64,000 nt of DNA from the NCBI GenBank assembly GCA_964522105.1, contig CAZFVA010000003.1, positions 62,001 through 126,000 of the forward strand, in the 5' to 3' direction. The notes beneath the pieces were generated by a model. That model ran no database searches and was not told the DNA's origin. It saw only the letters and a list, made by a program, of their open reading frames with translations. This document shows positions 43,291 through 52,753 of the stretch, piece by piece. Source of the DNA: JAGOFO01 sp964522105 (GTDB lineage: Bacteria; Myxococcota_A; UBA9042; DTJE01). Position 1 is the stretch's first letter, and each line of letters starts with the position of its first letter. Both the position numbers and the translations under genes were made by a program.

Positions 43291-46029
43291 ATGAAACGAA
43301 CAGGTTTGCCAATTCTGGTGTCTTTTGTTGCTGTCTGTGTTGTCGCGTGTGGCAGTTCGCCAATCACAGGGGAAGATCTGCCCGGTGATGCCGTTGACCG
43401 GGATGAACTTACCATAGTGGACACCATCGGTGACGAAGGTCTGGATGCCGATGTATCGCGGGATATTTCTGATTCCACCGACGCGGGCATGGATGTCGAA
43501 GACATTGCTGATGGCGATGTTGGTGACCGCGATGGCCTGGTTGATATAGACAGACCCGATGTTGAAGACACAGTTGAACAGGACGGATGTGTTGGTCCCG
43601 AGTGTCCGCTTCCGTGTGAAGATGATGGCATTGACTGCACAGACGAAGTCAGGAATGTTGAGGGCGTATGTGAAAACCTGCTGAAGGCCGGGTTCTGCCT
43701 GGTCGAAGGGGTCTGTTATTTCACACTTCAGCCCGATCCCGAAAATGTCTGTATGTTCTGCGATCCAGAAGTAAGTACGTCTGTGTTTTCGGCTCACTCC
43801 GGTCTTCCATGTGACGACGGGAATCCATGTTCAGCAGGTGATACGTGTGACGCCGCAGGCGAGTGTCAGGCCGGAGCCGGATTCGGGTGTGATGACGGCA
43901 ATGAATGCACAATAGACAGGTGCGACGAGGCGGTCGGCTGTACAAACACCCCGTACGCCAACGTTTGTAATGATAATAACGCGTGCACGTATCAGGACCA
44001 GTGTAATGCCGTGACCGGGGAGTGCGCGGGCAGTCCGAAGAACTGTAACGACAACAATATCTGCACGCTGGATTCCTGTGACCCTGTCGAGGGTTGTACC
44101 TATGAGCCTTCGTTTGCGGTATGTGACGACTACCTTCGCTGCACAATCGAAGACACGTGTAATGCAGACGGCGTTTGTGAAGGAACGCCGGTTGTGTGCA
44201 ATGACAATAACGCCTGCACGATTGATGAATGTCTTGGCGGGACATGCATTTTCACGTTCCATTACGGCTCGTGCGATGACCAGAACGCCTGCACCGACAA
44301 TGATTTCTGTAACGGCAGTCACGTCTGCGCCGGAACGCCCAAGGTTTCCTGCGATGACTTTAATCCGTGTACTAATGATTCCTGTGATAATACGGTGGGT
44401 TGTGTAAATACCCCGAACATGGACTCATGTGAACCTGCCACGGCCTGCCTGGTGGACGGGGTCTGCAATAACGGTGAGTGTGTCGGTGTGCCGAAGGATT
44501 GTGAAGACGGTAATCTTTGTACCAATGACATATGTAATGACATGACCGGTTGTGCCCATATCCCGACAAGCGGTGTTTGCGATGACAAGAATGCCTGCAC
44601 CGTCAACGAAAATTGTTTAACCGGTGCGTGCCTTCCGCCGGCCGGCCCCAGCGGGATTGTCGATTGCAATGACCATAACGATTGCACCGTGGATAACTGC
44701 AATACGGCGACAGGGTGTGTTTATACCCCTCAGGGCGGCGAGTGCGACGACTTAAATCCGTGCAGCCTGACTGGAACCGGTTTCTGTCAGAACGGCGAAT
44801 GCATGTCCAACCTTCGAAATTGTGATGACAATCTGCCGTGTACTCTTGATACATGCGATGGCACCGGGCAATGCATTCATCCCCCTGTGATTGGCGCCTG
44901 TGATGACGAAAACTACTGCACATCAAATGAAGTTTGCGTTGGTAGTAATTGCGGCGGCGGCATTATCGCCGACTGTAATGACCATAACGTCTGCACATCG
45001 GATGCCTGTAATGCTGCGTACGGTTGTGTCTATTCAAACGCTCCGGGGGGATGCTCGGACAGTGATGTATGTACCGTGAATGATACCTGTAACGCCGGGG
45101 CCTGTGTCGGTACGGCGAAGACGTGCGAGGACTTCAACACATGCACCGACAATCACTGTAATGCTGCATCAGGTTGTTATTACTCGCCAAATTCGACTTT
45201 GTGTAATGACTACAATGTCTGTACTTATGACGACATCTGTGGTGCCGGTTCATGCCACGGCGTTTCGCTGTTTGCCGATCCTGCGACGAAGGCAGGCAGT
45301 CTTTCCTATGGAAAAAATGGAAATTCCGGTCAGGGCGTCGACGTCGATGATGATCAGTTGACGTGTACTCCAAAGGGCAATTGTGTAAGCGGGATCGACA
45401 ACGCATTTTCCAAGTTGGAGTGGCTGTTTAATCCTCAGTTGATCAAGGCAGTTACCGATGGGTCTTTTGCCATGCTTTTCGAGCATGAGGACCTGAAGAC
45501 CAACGGAACTCCATATGAATTGAAGATGTATTATGGCAGCAGGATTGACCCCGTAACGTGTGACCCGTCCACGCCGGGATGCAACTACGGCGTGTTCGAA
45601 AGTTCGTTGCACAACGGCTGCGACGCGCTGATGATTTTTGATAATGCTGTAATCTCGGGTACTAAGCTGACAGCCGGCGGCGCGGCGTATACGGTGCCGA
45701 TCAGGATTATTTTTGGGATGAACCGGGTTCCTGTCGCCATGCATCGCGCAAAGATAAAGGCCAGCGTTTCGTTTGATGCCGGTAAGGTTGTTTCCGGCGC
45801 CGGTGCAATCGGCGGGGCTGTAATCCTTTCAGAGTTGATTGCGGCAGTTGATGCAATTCCTGCCGGTGATTTCCCGGCGCCTTACACCAAGTCGATAGTT
45901 CTGCAGTACATGAACATCTACCTTATTCCTGATATTGACCTTAATGCAGATGGTACCGACGAAGCCGTGTCTGTCGGAATGCCATTTGCCCTGGTCACCG
46001 GCCATCTTATTGAGCCGATCTCTGAATAG
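43291..46029 (+). CDS. Large lipoprotein with about 19 slime-mould-type Cys repeats
   Basis: 912 residues from ATG 43291. The signal peptide ends at VCVVACGSS (lipobox Cys near 20). An acidic Asp/Val-rich tether of about 85 residues follows. Then come about 19 units of the type CxDxNxCTxDxCxxxxGC (for example CNDNNACTIDEC), the Dictyostelium/slime-mould repeat found in many Myxococcota secreted proteins, with alternating short and long forms. The final 260 residues are an unrecognised globular domain (from SLSYGKNGNSGQG). Each repeat likely forms two disulfides and a rigid stalk. The C-terminal domain probably faces outward. Function unknown. Confidence 0.8.
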   Translation: MKRTGLPILVSFVAVCVVACGSSPITGEDLPGDAVDRDELTIVDTIGDEGLDADVSRDISDSTDAGMDVEDIADGDVGDRDGLVDIDRPDVEDTVEQDGCVGPECPLPCEDDGIDCTDEVRNVEGVCENLLKAGFCLVEGVCYFTLQPDPENVCMFCDPEVSTSVFSAHSGLPCDDGNPCSAGDTCDAAGECQAGAGFGCDDGNECTIDRCDEAVGCTNTPYANVCNDNNACTYQDQCNAVTGECAGSPKNCNDNNICTLDSCDPVEGCTYEPSFAVCDDYLRCTIEDTCNADGVCEGTPVVCNDNNACTIDECLGGTCIFTFHYGSCDDQNACTDNDFCNGSHVCAGTPKVSCDDFNPCTNDSCDNTVGCVNTPNMDSCEPATACLVDGVCNNGECVGVPKDCEDGNLCTNDICNDMTGCAHIPTSGVCDDKNACTVNENCLTGACLPPAGPSGIVDCNDHNDCTVDNCNTATGCVYTPQGGECDDLNPCSLTGTGFCQNGECMSNLRNCDDNLPCTLDTCDGTGQCIHPPVIGACDDENYCTSNEVCVGSNCGGGIIADCNDHNVCTSDACNAAYGCVYSNAPGGCSDSDVCTVNDTCNAGACVGTAKTCEDFNTCTDNHCNAASGCYYSPNSTLCNDYNVCTYDDICGAGSCHGVSLFADPATKAGSLSYGKNGNSGQGVDVDDDQLTCTPKGNCVSGIDNAFSKLEWLFNPQLIKAVTDGSFAMLFEHEDLKTNGTPYELKMYYGSRIDPVTCDPSTPGCNYGVFESSLHNGCDALMIFDNAVISGTKLTAGGAAYTVPIRIIFGMNRVPVAMHRAKIKASVSFDAGKVVSGAGAIGGAVILSELIAAVDAIPAGDFPAPYTKSIVLQYMNIYLIPDIDLNADGTDEAVSVGMPFALVTGHLIEPISE

Positions 46030-46093
46030 TCTGCCTGAGTACGGGCGCAACCGTACCGGACCGCATGATATTTAAGGCGTTTTTGGAACTGGA

Positions 46094-46684
46094 ATGCGAT
46101 TCATGAAATTTCGGAAAGTATCAATTGCAGTCAGTTTTGTTTCTTTGATGACCGTTACGGGTTGCTTCGGCGATGCCCGCGAGGATGCAGTTATCGAAGC
46201 GTTCCACAGCCTTCAGGACGGGTTAAGAATGGCCGACGGCGGGGTTCTGTGGGGCATCGTCGATGATGAAACTGAGGAATATTTTGATTCGCTTGCAACG
46301 TCTGTCAGAGCGACGTGCAAACTTGTTTCTGACAGCTACCCGGCAGATGGCAAAGTTGTGGCCCTCAGATCTGTGGGCGGTGATTTGATTTCCACTGCCA
46401 GGGATGGCCGCAGCCTGTTTGTTTTCATGCTTGACCCCAGGAAGCTTGCCCCGCCCAAGGATGTAGATTCGTCGCACATAAGTGAAATCAGGTTTTCAGG
46501 GTCGATGGCGACCGTAATCACAGTATCGGGCGACACGGTCGTGTTTCAGAAGAAAAAGAGCGGCGCGTACGGGACTCCGATGTTTCTGGAAGCATTCCGT
46601 GAACTTCCCGCAGTTGTCACCCTCCGGGACAACATTAAGATTGCACAGGATAACTGCAGACTTCTTGGAGTTGACGTGAAGTAG
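46094..46684 (+). CDS. Small lipoprotein of unknown function
   Basis: 196 residues starting at ATG 46094 (ATG 46103 possible). The signal peptide ends in lipobox TVTGCFG. The mature protein has a helical first half and strands with RFSGSMATVITVSGD. Two Cys outside the lipobox could pair. No known family was recognised. It follows the repeat lipoprotein by 64 bases and precedes the LD-carboxypeptidase gene by 38 bases on the same strand, so it may share the transcript. Confidence 0.65.
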   Translation: MRFMKFRKVSIAVSFVSLMTVTGCFGDAREDAVIEAFHSLQDGLRMADGGVLWGIVDDETEEYFDSLATSVRATCKLVSDSYPADGKVVALRSVGGDLISTARDGRSLFVFMLDPRKLAPPKDVDSSHISEIRFSGSMATVITVSGDTVVFQKKKSGAYGTPMFLEAFRELPAVVTLRDNIKIAQDNCRLLGVDVK

Positions 46685-46722
46685 GCTGTCCGCTGGCGTC
46701 CTGTGGAAACCCGGGGGAATGA

Positions 46723-47640
46723 TTGCGAAAACCTGAACGCCTTAATACTGGTGATGTTGTTCAGGTTATTGCCCCGGCTTCACCTTTTAAAAAAGAAAAA
46801 TTTGAATCTGGTCTAAGAATTCTTGAGGCGTTCGGACTGCGCCCACGCTGGCAGGATGACGTTTTTTCTGCATGTGACTATCTTGCTGGTGATGACACCA
46901 GGCGCGCAGCCGAACTGCGGGCGGCGTTCAGTGTTGGCGGGGTTGCAGCCGTCCTGCCTGCCCGTGGAGGCTATGGATGTGCCCGGGCATGTGAATCAGC
47001 CGGGGATCCTTCCAGATTCCAGCCACGCTTTCTGTCAGGCTTTTCAGATATTACGACGCTTCATATTTACCTTAATGACAAGGCTGACCTTGTTACTTTT
47101 CACGGTCCAAATGTAACGACACTTTCGTCGCTTGAACCTGCAACTCTTGATCAATACCGGAAGACGCTTTTTGGAATTGATCCGCAGCGGACGTTTTCAT
47201 GGTCCGGTCTGCGGTCGGTACATGGTGGTCGCGCGACCGGCAGGACGCTTGTTGCCAATCTGAGCGTTCTGGTATCCCTGATCGGAACACCGCTGCAGGC
47301 TTCACTGGCAGGCCGTATCCTTGTGATTGAAGATGTGAACGAGAAACCGTACCGGCTGGACAGGCTTTTGCATCAACTGTCGTTTGTTCCTGATTTTGCC
47401 GGTGTGGCCGGTGTTGTGTTCGGCGACTTTTTACTTGAAGGTGAAGACGTCGCGGTGTTTGAGAGGACTGTGGCCCGTTATTCCGACAGGTGGGGTATTC
47501 CGGTTGCGACCGGTTTTCCGGTTGGCCACGGAATTTTGAACGATTCAGTCCCCCAGAACGTGATCGCTGAATTTGATTCAGATAAGGGCAGACTGGCAGT
47601 TGTTGAAGATCCATACGGGGATGTCCATGAAATACGCTGA
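46723..47640 (+). CDS. ldcA: LD-carboxypeptidase (peptidase family S66)
   Basis: 305 residues. A TTG start at 46723 has GGGGGA six bases upstream. Catalytic residues of S66 are present: Ser108 in SGFSDITT, Glu203 in VIEDVNEKPYRLDR and His269 in FPVGHGILN. LdcA removes the terminal D-Ala from muramyl tetrapeptides in the cytoplasm during peptidoglycan recycling. The stop overlaps the start of the next gene, a serine hydrolase, by 14 bases, pointing to coupled translation and a shared cell-wall role. Confidence 0.9.
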   Translation: MRKPERLNTGDVVQVIAPASPFKKEKFESGLRILEAFGLRPRWQDDVFSACDYLAGDDTRRAAELRAAFSVGGVAAVLPARGGYGCARACESAGDPSRFQPRFLSGFSDITTLHIYLNDKADLVTFHGPNVTTLSSLEPATLDQYRKTLFGIDPQRTFSWSGLRSVHGGRATGRTLVANLSVLVSLIGTPLQASLAGRILVIEDVNEKPYRLDRLLHQLSFVPDFAGVAGVVFGDFLLEGEDVAVFERTVARYSDRWGIPVATGFPVGHGILNDSVPQNVIAEFDSDKGRLAVVEDPYGDVHEIR

Positions 47641-48799
47641 TGTTGCGGACATCTTTGACCGGCATGTCGGAGTGGCATGTCCGGGTGCCGCGATCGAGGT
47701 GCGCCGCCGCGGGGATGTTTTATTCAGGCGGACAGGTGGTTCCACCGGCATAGTCTCCAGGGATCTTGATATTGCAGGATTTTCCCCGGCGCCGATTTCC
47801 GAAAATACGCGTTTTGATGTGGCTTCGCTTACGAAGCCGCTCGTTACCGCGTTATTGACGGCCATCCTTACCGAGCGTGGAATGCTGAGTCTGGATACCA
47901 CGATTGGCCGGATGCCTGGTTGTACCGGATGCCCTGACAAACAGGACCTGTCGATAAGAGCCATTCTTCTACACAATGCGGGCTTCGTTGCCTGGCTGCC
48001 CATTGCCGAACAGTTGACCCGCACATGGGGCAACATCGTGGCCGGCACACCCGAAGCCAGGCAGGCCTGTTTTTCTGAAGTGCTTGAATGGCCACTGGCC
48101 CATTCTGTCGGCACCGGCCATGCCTTCTGTTACAGCGATGTCGGGTACATTCTGATTGGCATGCTGCTTGAGCGCCTGTCCGGGCTTTCCCTGTCGCATC
48201 TGTTCCGCGAACTGGTCGCCGGTCCGCTGGGGCTCGTTCGAACAGGGTTCATGCCGATTCAGGCTGTTACCGGCCAGATTCCGCTGGCCAGGTCCGTGAA
48301 TGACATTGCGGCGACCGCCTGGTGTCCGATACGTCAAAGGGTCGTTTGCGGGGAAGTGCATGACAACAATGCCTGGGTCCTTGGGGGCGCTGCCGGCCAT
48401 GCCGGGCTTTTTTCGACCCTGACTGAAATCGCTGATCTTGTTGATGTATGGATTAATGCGGTCGCCGGACGTTGCAAAATACTTGGTCGCCAGACTGCTG
48501 AAATGTTTGTTTTCGAAGATGTCAGTTCTCCGGTCGGGATGCCTGCCGGGCCAGGTGTTGTCTGCAGGACCCCCGGTTTTGACAGGCCTTCATTTACCGG
48601 GTCAATGGCAGGGGATTATGCCCCGGCCGGAACTGTCGGCCACCTTGGCTTTACTGGAACTTCGTTCTGGTTTGATCGCGCCACCGGTGTCCAGATAGTT
48701 CTTTTGACGAATCGGGTTAATCCCGATATGTACGGCAGGCAGTCCGAGATTCGGACTATGCGTCGCGAGATATATGACGCGGTCTGGAAGACTTTGTAA
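47627..48799 (+). CDS. Beta-lactamase-family (S12) serine hydrolase
   Basis: 390 residues from ATG 47627, which has GGGG eight bases upstream and overlaps the end of ldcA. The SxxK motif is Ser67-Leu-Thr-Lys70 (ASLTKPL). The Tyr motif is YSDVG at 169-173, and the third motif is HLGFTG near residue 343. These are class C beta-lactamase/DD-peptidase-type features. There is no signal peptide, so it is probably cytoplasmic and acts in cell-wall recycling with LdcA. A true beta-lactamase role is less likely. Confidence 0.87.
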   Translation: MKYADVADIFDRHVGVACPGAAIEVRRRGDVLFRRTGGSTGIVSRDLDIAGFSPAPISENTRFDVASLTKPLVTALLTAILTERGMLSLDTTIGRMPGCTGCPDKQDLSIRAILLHNAGFVAWLPIAEQLTRTWGNIVAGTPEARQACFSEVLEWPLAHSVGTGHAFCYSDVGYILIGMLLERLSGLSLSHLFRELVAGPLGLVRTGFMPIQAVTGQIPLARSVNDIAATAWCPIRQRVVCGEVHDNNAWVLGGAAGHAGLFSTLTEIADLVDVWINAVAGRCKILGRQTAEMFVFEDVSSPVGMPAGPGVVCRTPGFDRPSFTGSMAGDYAPAGTVGHLGFTGTSFWFDRATGVQIVLLTNRVNPDMYGRQSEIRTMRREIYDAVWKTL

Positions 48800-48818
48800 T
48801 CTGTCGTCAGATTGACCG

Positions 48819-50180
48819 TTGCGGGCTGCTTTGCTATGCTTGCCTTACCCGGCTCAGGAGGCGGGCACCATAGAAATACAAGTAATTGCAGTTTTTGTTC
48901 TTGTTGTGCTTTCAGCCCTGGCTTCGGCTACAGAGACCGCTTTGACGTCACTCGGGCCTGCCGATCTTCACAATCTGATAAAGAAAGACAAGCATCCGTC
49001 ACGGTTGCTTGTCTGGTGGCATGGCGACCCGAATCGGGTCCTGACCGCAATTCTGATAGTCAACAATCTGATTAATATCCTGGCGTCTTCCCTGGCTACG
49101 GCGATTACGCAGACATATCTGATCAGTCTGAATGTCGAGGCCGCTATCAGCATCGGTGTTGCCGTCGCCGTCGGTGTCATGACTTTCTTGATTGTTATGT
49201 TTGGTGAGGTCCTGCCAAAGACTTTTGCCAGAAATAACCCGAGATCGCTGCTTCCTTTTTTCCCTGTGATGTACGTTCTGTGTGCTTTGTTTTCGTGGCC
49301 GGCAAGGGCTTTGCAGGTAGTCAGCAGTAAGTTGATTTCTGTTGTCGGTGGTGCCGTTCACGTTGGTCAGCGCCCGCTTACCGAAGAGCAGATTGACACA
49401 CTGATCATGATGGGGTCCAAGCAGGGTGCGCTGTCCGGCGGCAAAGGCGATCTGCTGTCTTCGATCATTGAGTTCTCGGACACTCTGGCGATGGAAATCC
49501 TTGTTCCAAGAACTGAAATTGTCGGATTTGAGGTTGAGGAATCTCTGGATGACGTTCTGAAGGTCGTTTTTGAAAGGAAGTTTTCGAGGTATCCGGTTTA
49601 TGAAGAAGATCTGGACACTATCGTAGGCATTTTGACTACCAAGGACCTTCTGGAATATTTCGCATCAGGTGGTGAACGGAAGTTCAGCCTTCGTGACCTG
49701 TCAACCAGACATAGACTGATGTTCTTTCCTGAAACCAAAAAAATAGGTGCCCTTCTGCAGGACTTTCAGAAGGAACGAATTCAGATGGCTGTGGCCGTGG
49801 ATGAATTCGGTGGCACTGCCGGAATTGTCACTATCGAGGACATGCTTGAAGAAATTGTTGGCGAGATATACGACGAACATGAAAAGGCAGACGAGTTGAT
49901 CAGGAAGGTCGGGGAAGGGGCCTGGATGGTCAAGGGACGTGCTGCGGTCGAGGATCTGGCTGAAGTTACAGGAATTGAACTGCCCGATCAGGATATATAT
50001 GAAACTGTCGCCGGCCTTGTTATGACTCATGCCGGTAAGGTGCCGCTGTCAGGCGAACGGATATCGTTCGCCGGCCTTGTTTTTGAAGTCAGGGAAAGAA
50101 CGCGTACGAAAGTGGTAAGCCTTGCTGTGACTGTGGAAAGTGACGACGATACTGAAACAGGTGACCTTTTCTCCCAGTAA
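48819..50180 (+). CDS. CNNM (DUF21)/CBS/CorC-type membrane protein
   Basis: Four N-terminal membrane helices of the CNNM/DUF21 domain (VFVLVVLSALASATETAL and onward) are followed by a pair of CBS domains (about 200-330, RYPVYEEDLDTIVG and DEFGGTAGIVT) and a CorC/HlyC C-terminal domain. Family members are Mg2+ or Co2+ transport or efflux proteins. The only start codon before the first helix is TTG at 48819 or in the next few codons, none with a ribosome-binding site. A perfect CAGGAGG ends at 48861, eight bases before an in-frame ATA at 48870, just where the first helix begins. The true start is therefore uncertain. Confidence 0.88.
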   Translation: MRAALLCLPYPAQEAGTIEIQVIAVFVLVVLSALASATETALTSLGPADLHNLIKKDKHPSRLLVWWHGDPNRVLTAILIVNNLINILASSLATAITQTYLISLNVEAAISIGVAVAVGVMTFLIVMFGEVLPKTFARNNPRSLLPFFPVMYVLCALFSWPARALQVVSSKLISVVGGAVHVGQRPLTEEQIDTLIMMGSKQGALSGGKGDLLSSIIEFSDTLAMEILVPRTEIVGFEVEESLDDVLKVVFERKFSRYPVYEEDLDTIVGILTTKDLLEYFASGGERKFSLRDLSTRHRLMFFPETKKIGALLQDFQKERIQMAVAVDEFGGTAGIVTIEDMLEEIVGEIYDEHEKADELIRKVGEGAWMVKGRAAVEDLAEVTGIELPDQDIYETVAGLVMTHAGKVPLSGERISFAGLVFEVRERTRTKVVSLAVTVESDDDTETGDLFSQ

Positions 50181-50208
50181 TTTTATCCATGACTTCAAAG
50201 GGGGCAGC

Positions 50209-51522
50209 ATGAGGGTCGGGGTTATCGGAACTGGTTATGTCGGCCTTGTGCTTGGTGCCGGACTTGCCGAGACGGGAAATCACGTAATCTGCGGTGACAT
50301 TGATGAAGGCAAGATTTCGCTGCTGAACAGTGGCGGAATTCCAATATGGGAACCAGGCCTTGATTCGATGGTCGCCCGCAACAGGGAAAAGGCGCGCCTT
50401 TTATTTACGACCGACATCAGGCAGCTTGTACTTGATTCGACCGTCATATTCATTGCGGTCGGTACGCCGCCGCAGGAAGACGGCAGTGCGGACCTTCAGC
50501 ACGTTCTTTCATGCGCCCGCACGATTGCTGCCACGATGGATGGCTATCGCCTGGTTGTCGTCAAATCCACTGTTCCCGTCGGTACGTGTGACAAGGTTCG
50601 CAGGACCCTTGCTGAACTGACCGCCCACCCGTTCGACGTCGCGTCAAATCCTGAGTTTCTGAAAGAAGGTGACGCGATTCAGGACATGATGAAGCCCGAC
50701 AGGATCGTGTGCGGTGTCGACAGCACGCGGGCGCGGGAACTTCTGGAAGAGGTCTATGAGACGTTCATGCGGACCGGTAATCCGATCCTGTTCATGGATG
50801 TGAAATCGTCCGAGATGACAAAGTACGCCAGCAATTCGATGCTGGCTACAAGAATATCATTTATGAATGAAGTCGCTGAGTTGTGTGAACGGCTCGGGGC
50901 GGATATTGATTGCGTACGTCGCGGGATGGGGGCCGACCCAAGGATCGGCGCACGCTTCCTTTTCGCCGGTGCCGGGTACGGTGGGTCCTGTTTTCCAAAG
51001 GACGTCAAAGCGTTGATTGCGACTGGACACGCAAAGGACCTTTCAATGAGGGTGCTTTCAGCCGTCGAGGACGTCAATAACGACCAGAAGAAACTGCTTG
51101 TGGACAAGATAGTCCGGCACTTTGGCGAAGACCTTACGGGGCGGAAATTCGCGTTATGGGGCCTTGCCTTCAAGCCAAATACTGACGACATGCGGGAAGC
51201 GCCTTCAATAGAGATCATAAGGGGTTTGACCGCCCGTGGTGCCGCAGTGGCCGCATACGATCCGGTTGCGGCGAAGACAGCACTGGCCGTTGATGTGATC
51301 GGTAAAAACAGCCTTGTGACTGTCGTAGATTCCTGCGATGAAGCTCTTGATGATGCCGATGCGCTTGTTCTTGTGACCGAGTGGGGCGAATTCAGAAACC
51401 CTGATTATCACGATGTGATGAAACGCCTTGCCGGTCATGTCATTTTTGATGGGCGCAACATCTATGATGGTCAGCGGCTTCGAGAGCTCGGGTTCACCTA
51501 CTACTCAATAGGTCGTCCGTGA
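50209..51522 (+). CDS. ugd: UDP-glucose 6-dehydrogenase
   Basis: 437 residues from ATG 50209 (AAAGGGGG upstream). Starts with the NAD fold GVIGTGYVGLV. The central VASNPEFLKEGDAI and the catalytic Cys in GGSCFPKDVKAL are diagnostic. The C-terminal domain has AYDPVA and FDGRNIYD. It oxidises UDP-glucose to UDP-glucuronate for exopolysaccharide or LPS sugars. No polysaccharide genes are adjacent. Confidence 0.95.
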   Translation: MRVGVIGTGYVGLVLGAGLAETGNHVICGDIDEGKISLLNSGGIPIWEPGLDSMVARNREKARLLFTTDIRQLVLDSTVIFIAVGTPPQEDGSADLQHVLSCARTIAATMDGYRLVVVKSTVPVGTCDKVRRTLAELTAHPFDVASNPEFLKEGDAIQDMMKPDRIVCGVDSTRARELLEEVYETFMRTGNPILFMDVKSSEMTKYASNSMLATRISFMNEVAELCERLGADIDCVRRGMGADPRIGARFLFAGAGYGGSCFPKDVKALIATGHAKDLSMRVLSAVEDVNNDQKKLLVDKIVRHFGEDLTGRKFALWGLAFKPNTDDMREAPSIEIIRGLTARGAAVAAYDPVAAKTALAVDVIGKNSLVTVVDSCDEALDDADALVLVTEWGEFRNPDYHDVMKRLAGHVIFDGRNIYDGQRLRELGFTYYSIGRP

Positions 51523-51571
51523 CGCTCAATCATCAGCGCAAGTCACTTGATTAAATAGATTTTCTGTTGAG

Positions 51572-52753
51572 TTATCTGAATTTTACCGACTTGATAATGC
51601 TTTCAAGCATCGGTTGGTACATTTCGGCAAGTATGTCATAACTAAGGAAGGCGATAGTATTTTCACTGTCAACCGGTATCAGTTGCTGGGTAATATTGTT
51701 TTCGGTCTGGCTGACCGGAGTCTTGAAGCCGCGTTTAATACTCATCGACAGGTCTATGTTTACTCCGGGTGCCAACTGACGACCCTTCCCCAGGATAAGG
51801 ATTGATCCCCATGGGTCTTTCAAACAAAGGGTGCCGGTATTCACAATGTGCTGAACCGGTGTTACGGCATCAAGGCGGCACTCAGAGCCCCACATGCGTC
51901 CGTGTTTCCATGAAGCGGGTATGGTTACAGCCGCGTCTGCCCATTTTACGGTCGTCCGCCCCGGGTCAGGCATATCAAAAGCCCGCGCCAGGCTTGCGCC
52001 ACCAGTTGACAGGCAGATTGTTGAAGCAATTATCAAGAGATATGCACAAGGCTTCAGCCATCCAGCAGGCTTGATGGTAACTATGCTTAAACACTGAGGG
52101 TTTTTGCCGGTCAGAAGTCCCAGAAGGAAGCCAGTTATCATTCCACCTGCATGAGCGGCGTGATCGACGTTGCTGTTTTTTGAACTGTATCCGACGGTGA
52201 TGGCAAGCCATATGGCGATGGCCAGCAGAAAGATTTTTCGGAAGTTTTCAGGCAGGTTTTTTCTGTGTCGTACGGTGAATGCAAGCAGTGCGCCAAGAAG
52301 CGCGTATGAAGCACCGGATGATCCCAGTGACGGGCCGGCCCCGAGCGCGAAACTGAGCGCGAACCCAGCGACCCCGCCCGTTATGAAGATGATGAAGGTG
52401 CTGGCTGTATCCAGTAAGTTTTCACAAATCTGTGCCAGAAAGAATATGCCGATTGCGTTGATGAAAAGGTGTGTCGAGTCAACGTGAAGAAATATGGCCG
52501 TCAGTAAACGCCAGATCTGCCCGGCAGCTATAAGATCGTTTATTTTTGCCCCGGCCAGAAGCAGGGTTGCCGGATGCATGTTGCCATCGGCGTTGCGCGG
52601 GCCCAGAAAGTAGATCAGCAACCATATAAGCATCAGTGACAATGACAGGACTGGTGGGAGCAGGGTCCTTCTTGTCATGTGAGTCGTGAACAGCCAGAAA
52701 CGCACCTTTTCTACCGGCTGATCAGTCGGTTCAATTGGTGGATTACCGGTCAT
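51572..52753 (-). CDS. Rhomboid-family intramembrane serine protease with C-terminal soluble domain
   Basis: 393 residues from ATG 52753, which overlaps the stop of the giant lipoprotein gene as ATGA. About seven membrane helices are visible. WRLLTAIFLH marks the L1 entry and LGSSGASY contains the catalytic Ser146 in GxSG. DHAAHAGGMITG supplies the catalytic His201. About 130 residues follow the last helix and form an unrecognised soluble domain. Rhomboids cut substrates within the membrane. Coupling to the lipoprotein suggests that it, or a related surface protein, may be processed, but no GlyGly-CTERM signal is seen, so this is not a rhombosortase case. Confidence 0.87.
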   Translation of the reverse strand: MTGNPPIEPTDQPVEKVRFWLFTTHMTRRTLLPPVLSLSLMLIWLLIYFLGPRNADGNMHPATLLLAGAKINDLIAAGQIWRLLTAIFLHVDSTHLFINAIGIFFLAQICENLLDTASTFIIFITGGVAGFALSFALGAGPSLGSSGASYALLGALLAFTVRHRKNLPENFRKIFLLAIAIWLAITVGYSSKNSNVDHAAHAGGMITGFLLGLLTGKNPQCLSIVTIKPAGWLKPCAYLLIIASTICLSTGGASLARAFDMPDPGRTTVKWADAAVTIPASWKHGRMWGSECRLDAVTPVQHIVNTGTLCLKDPWGSILILGKGRQLAPGVNIDLSMSIKRGFKTPVSQTENNITQQLIPVDSENTIAFLSYDILAEMYQPMLESIIKSVKFR

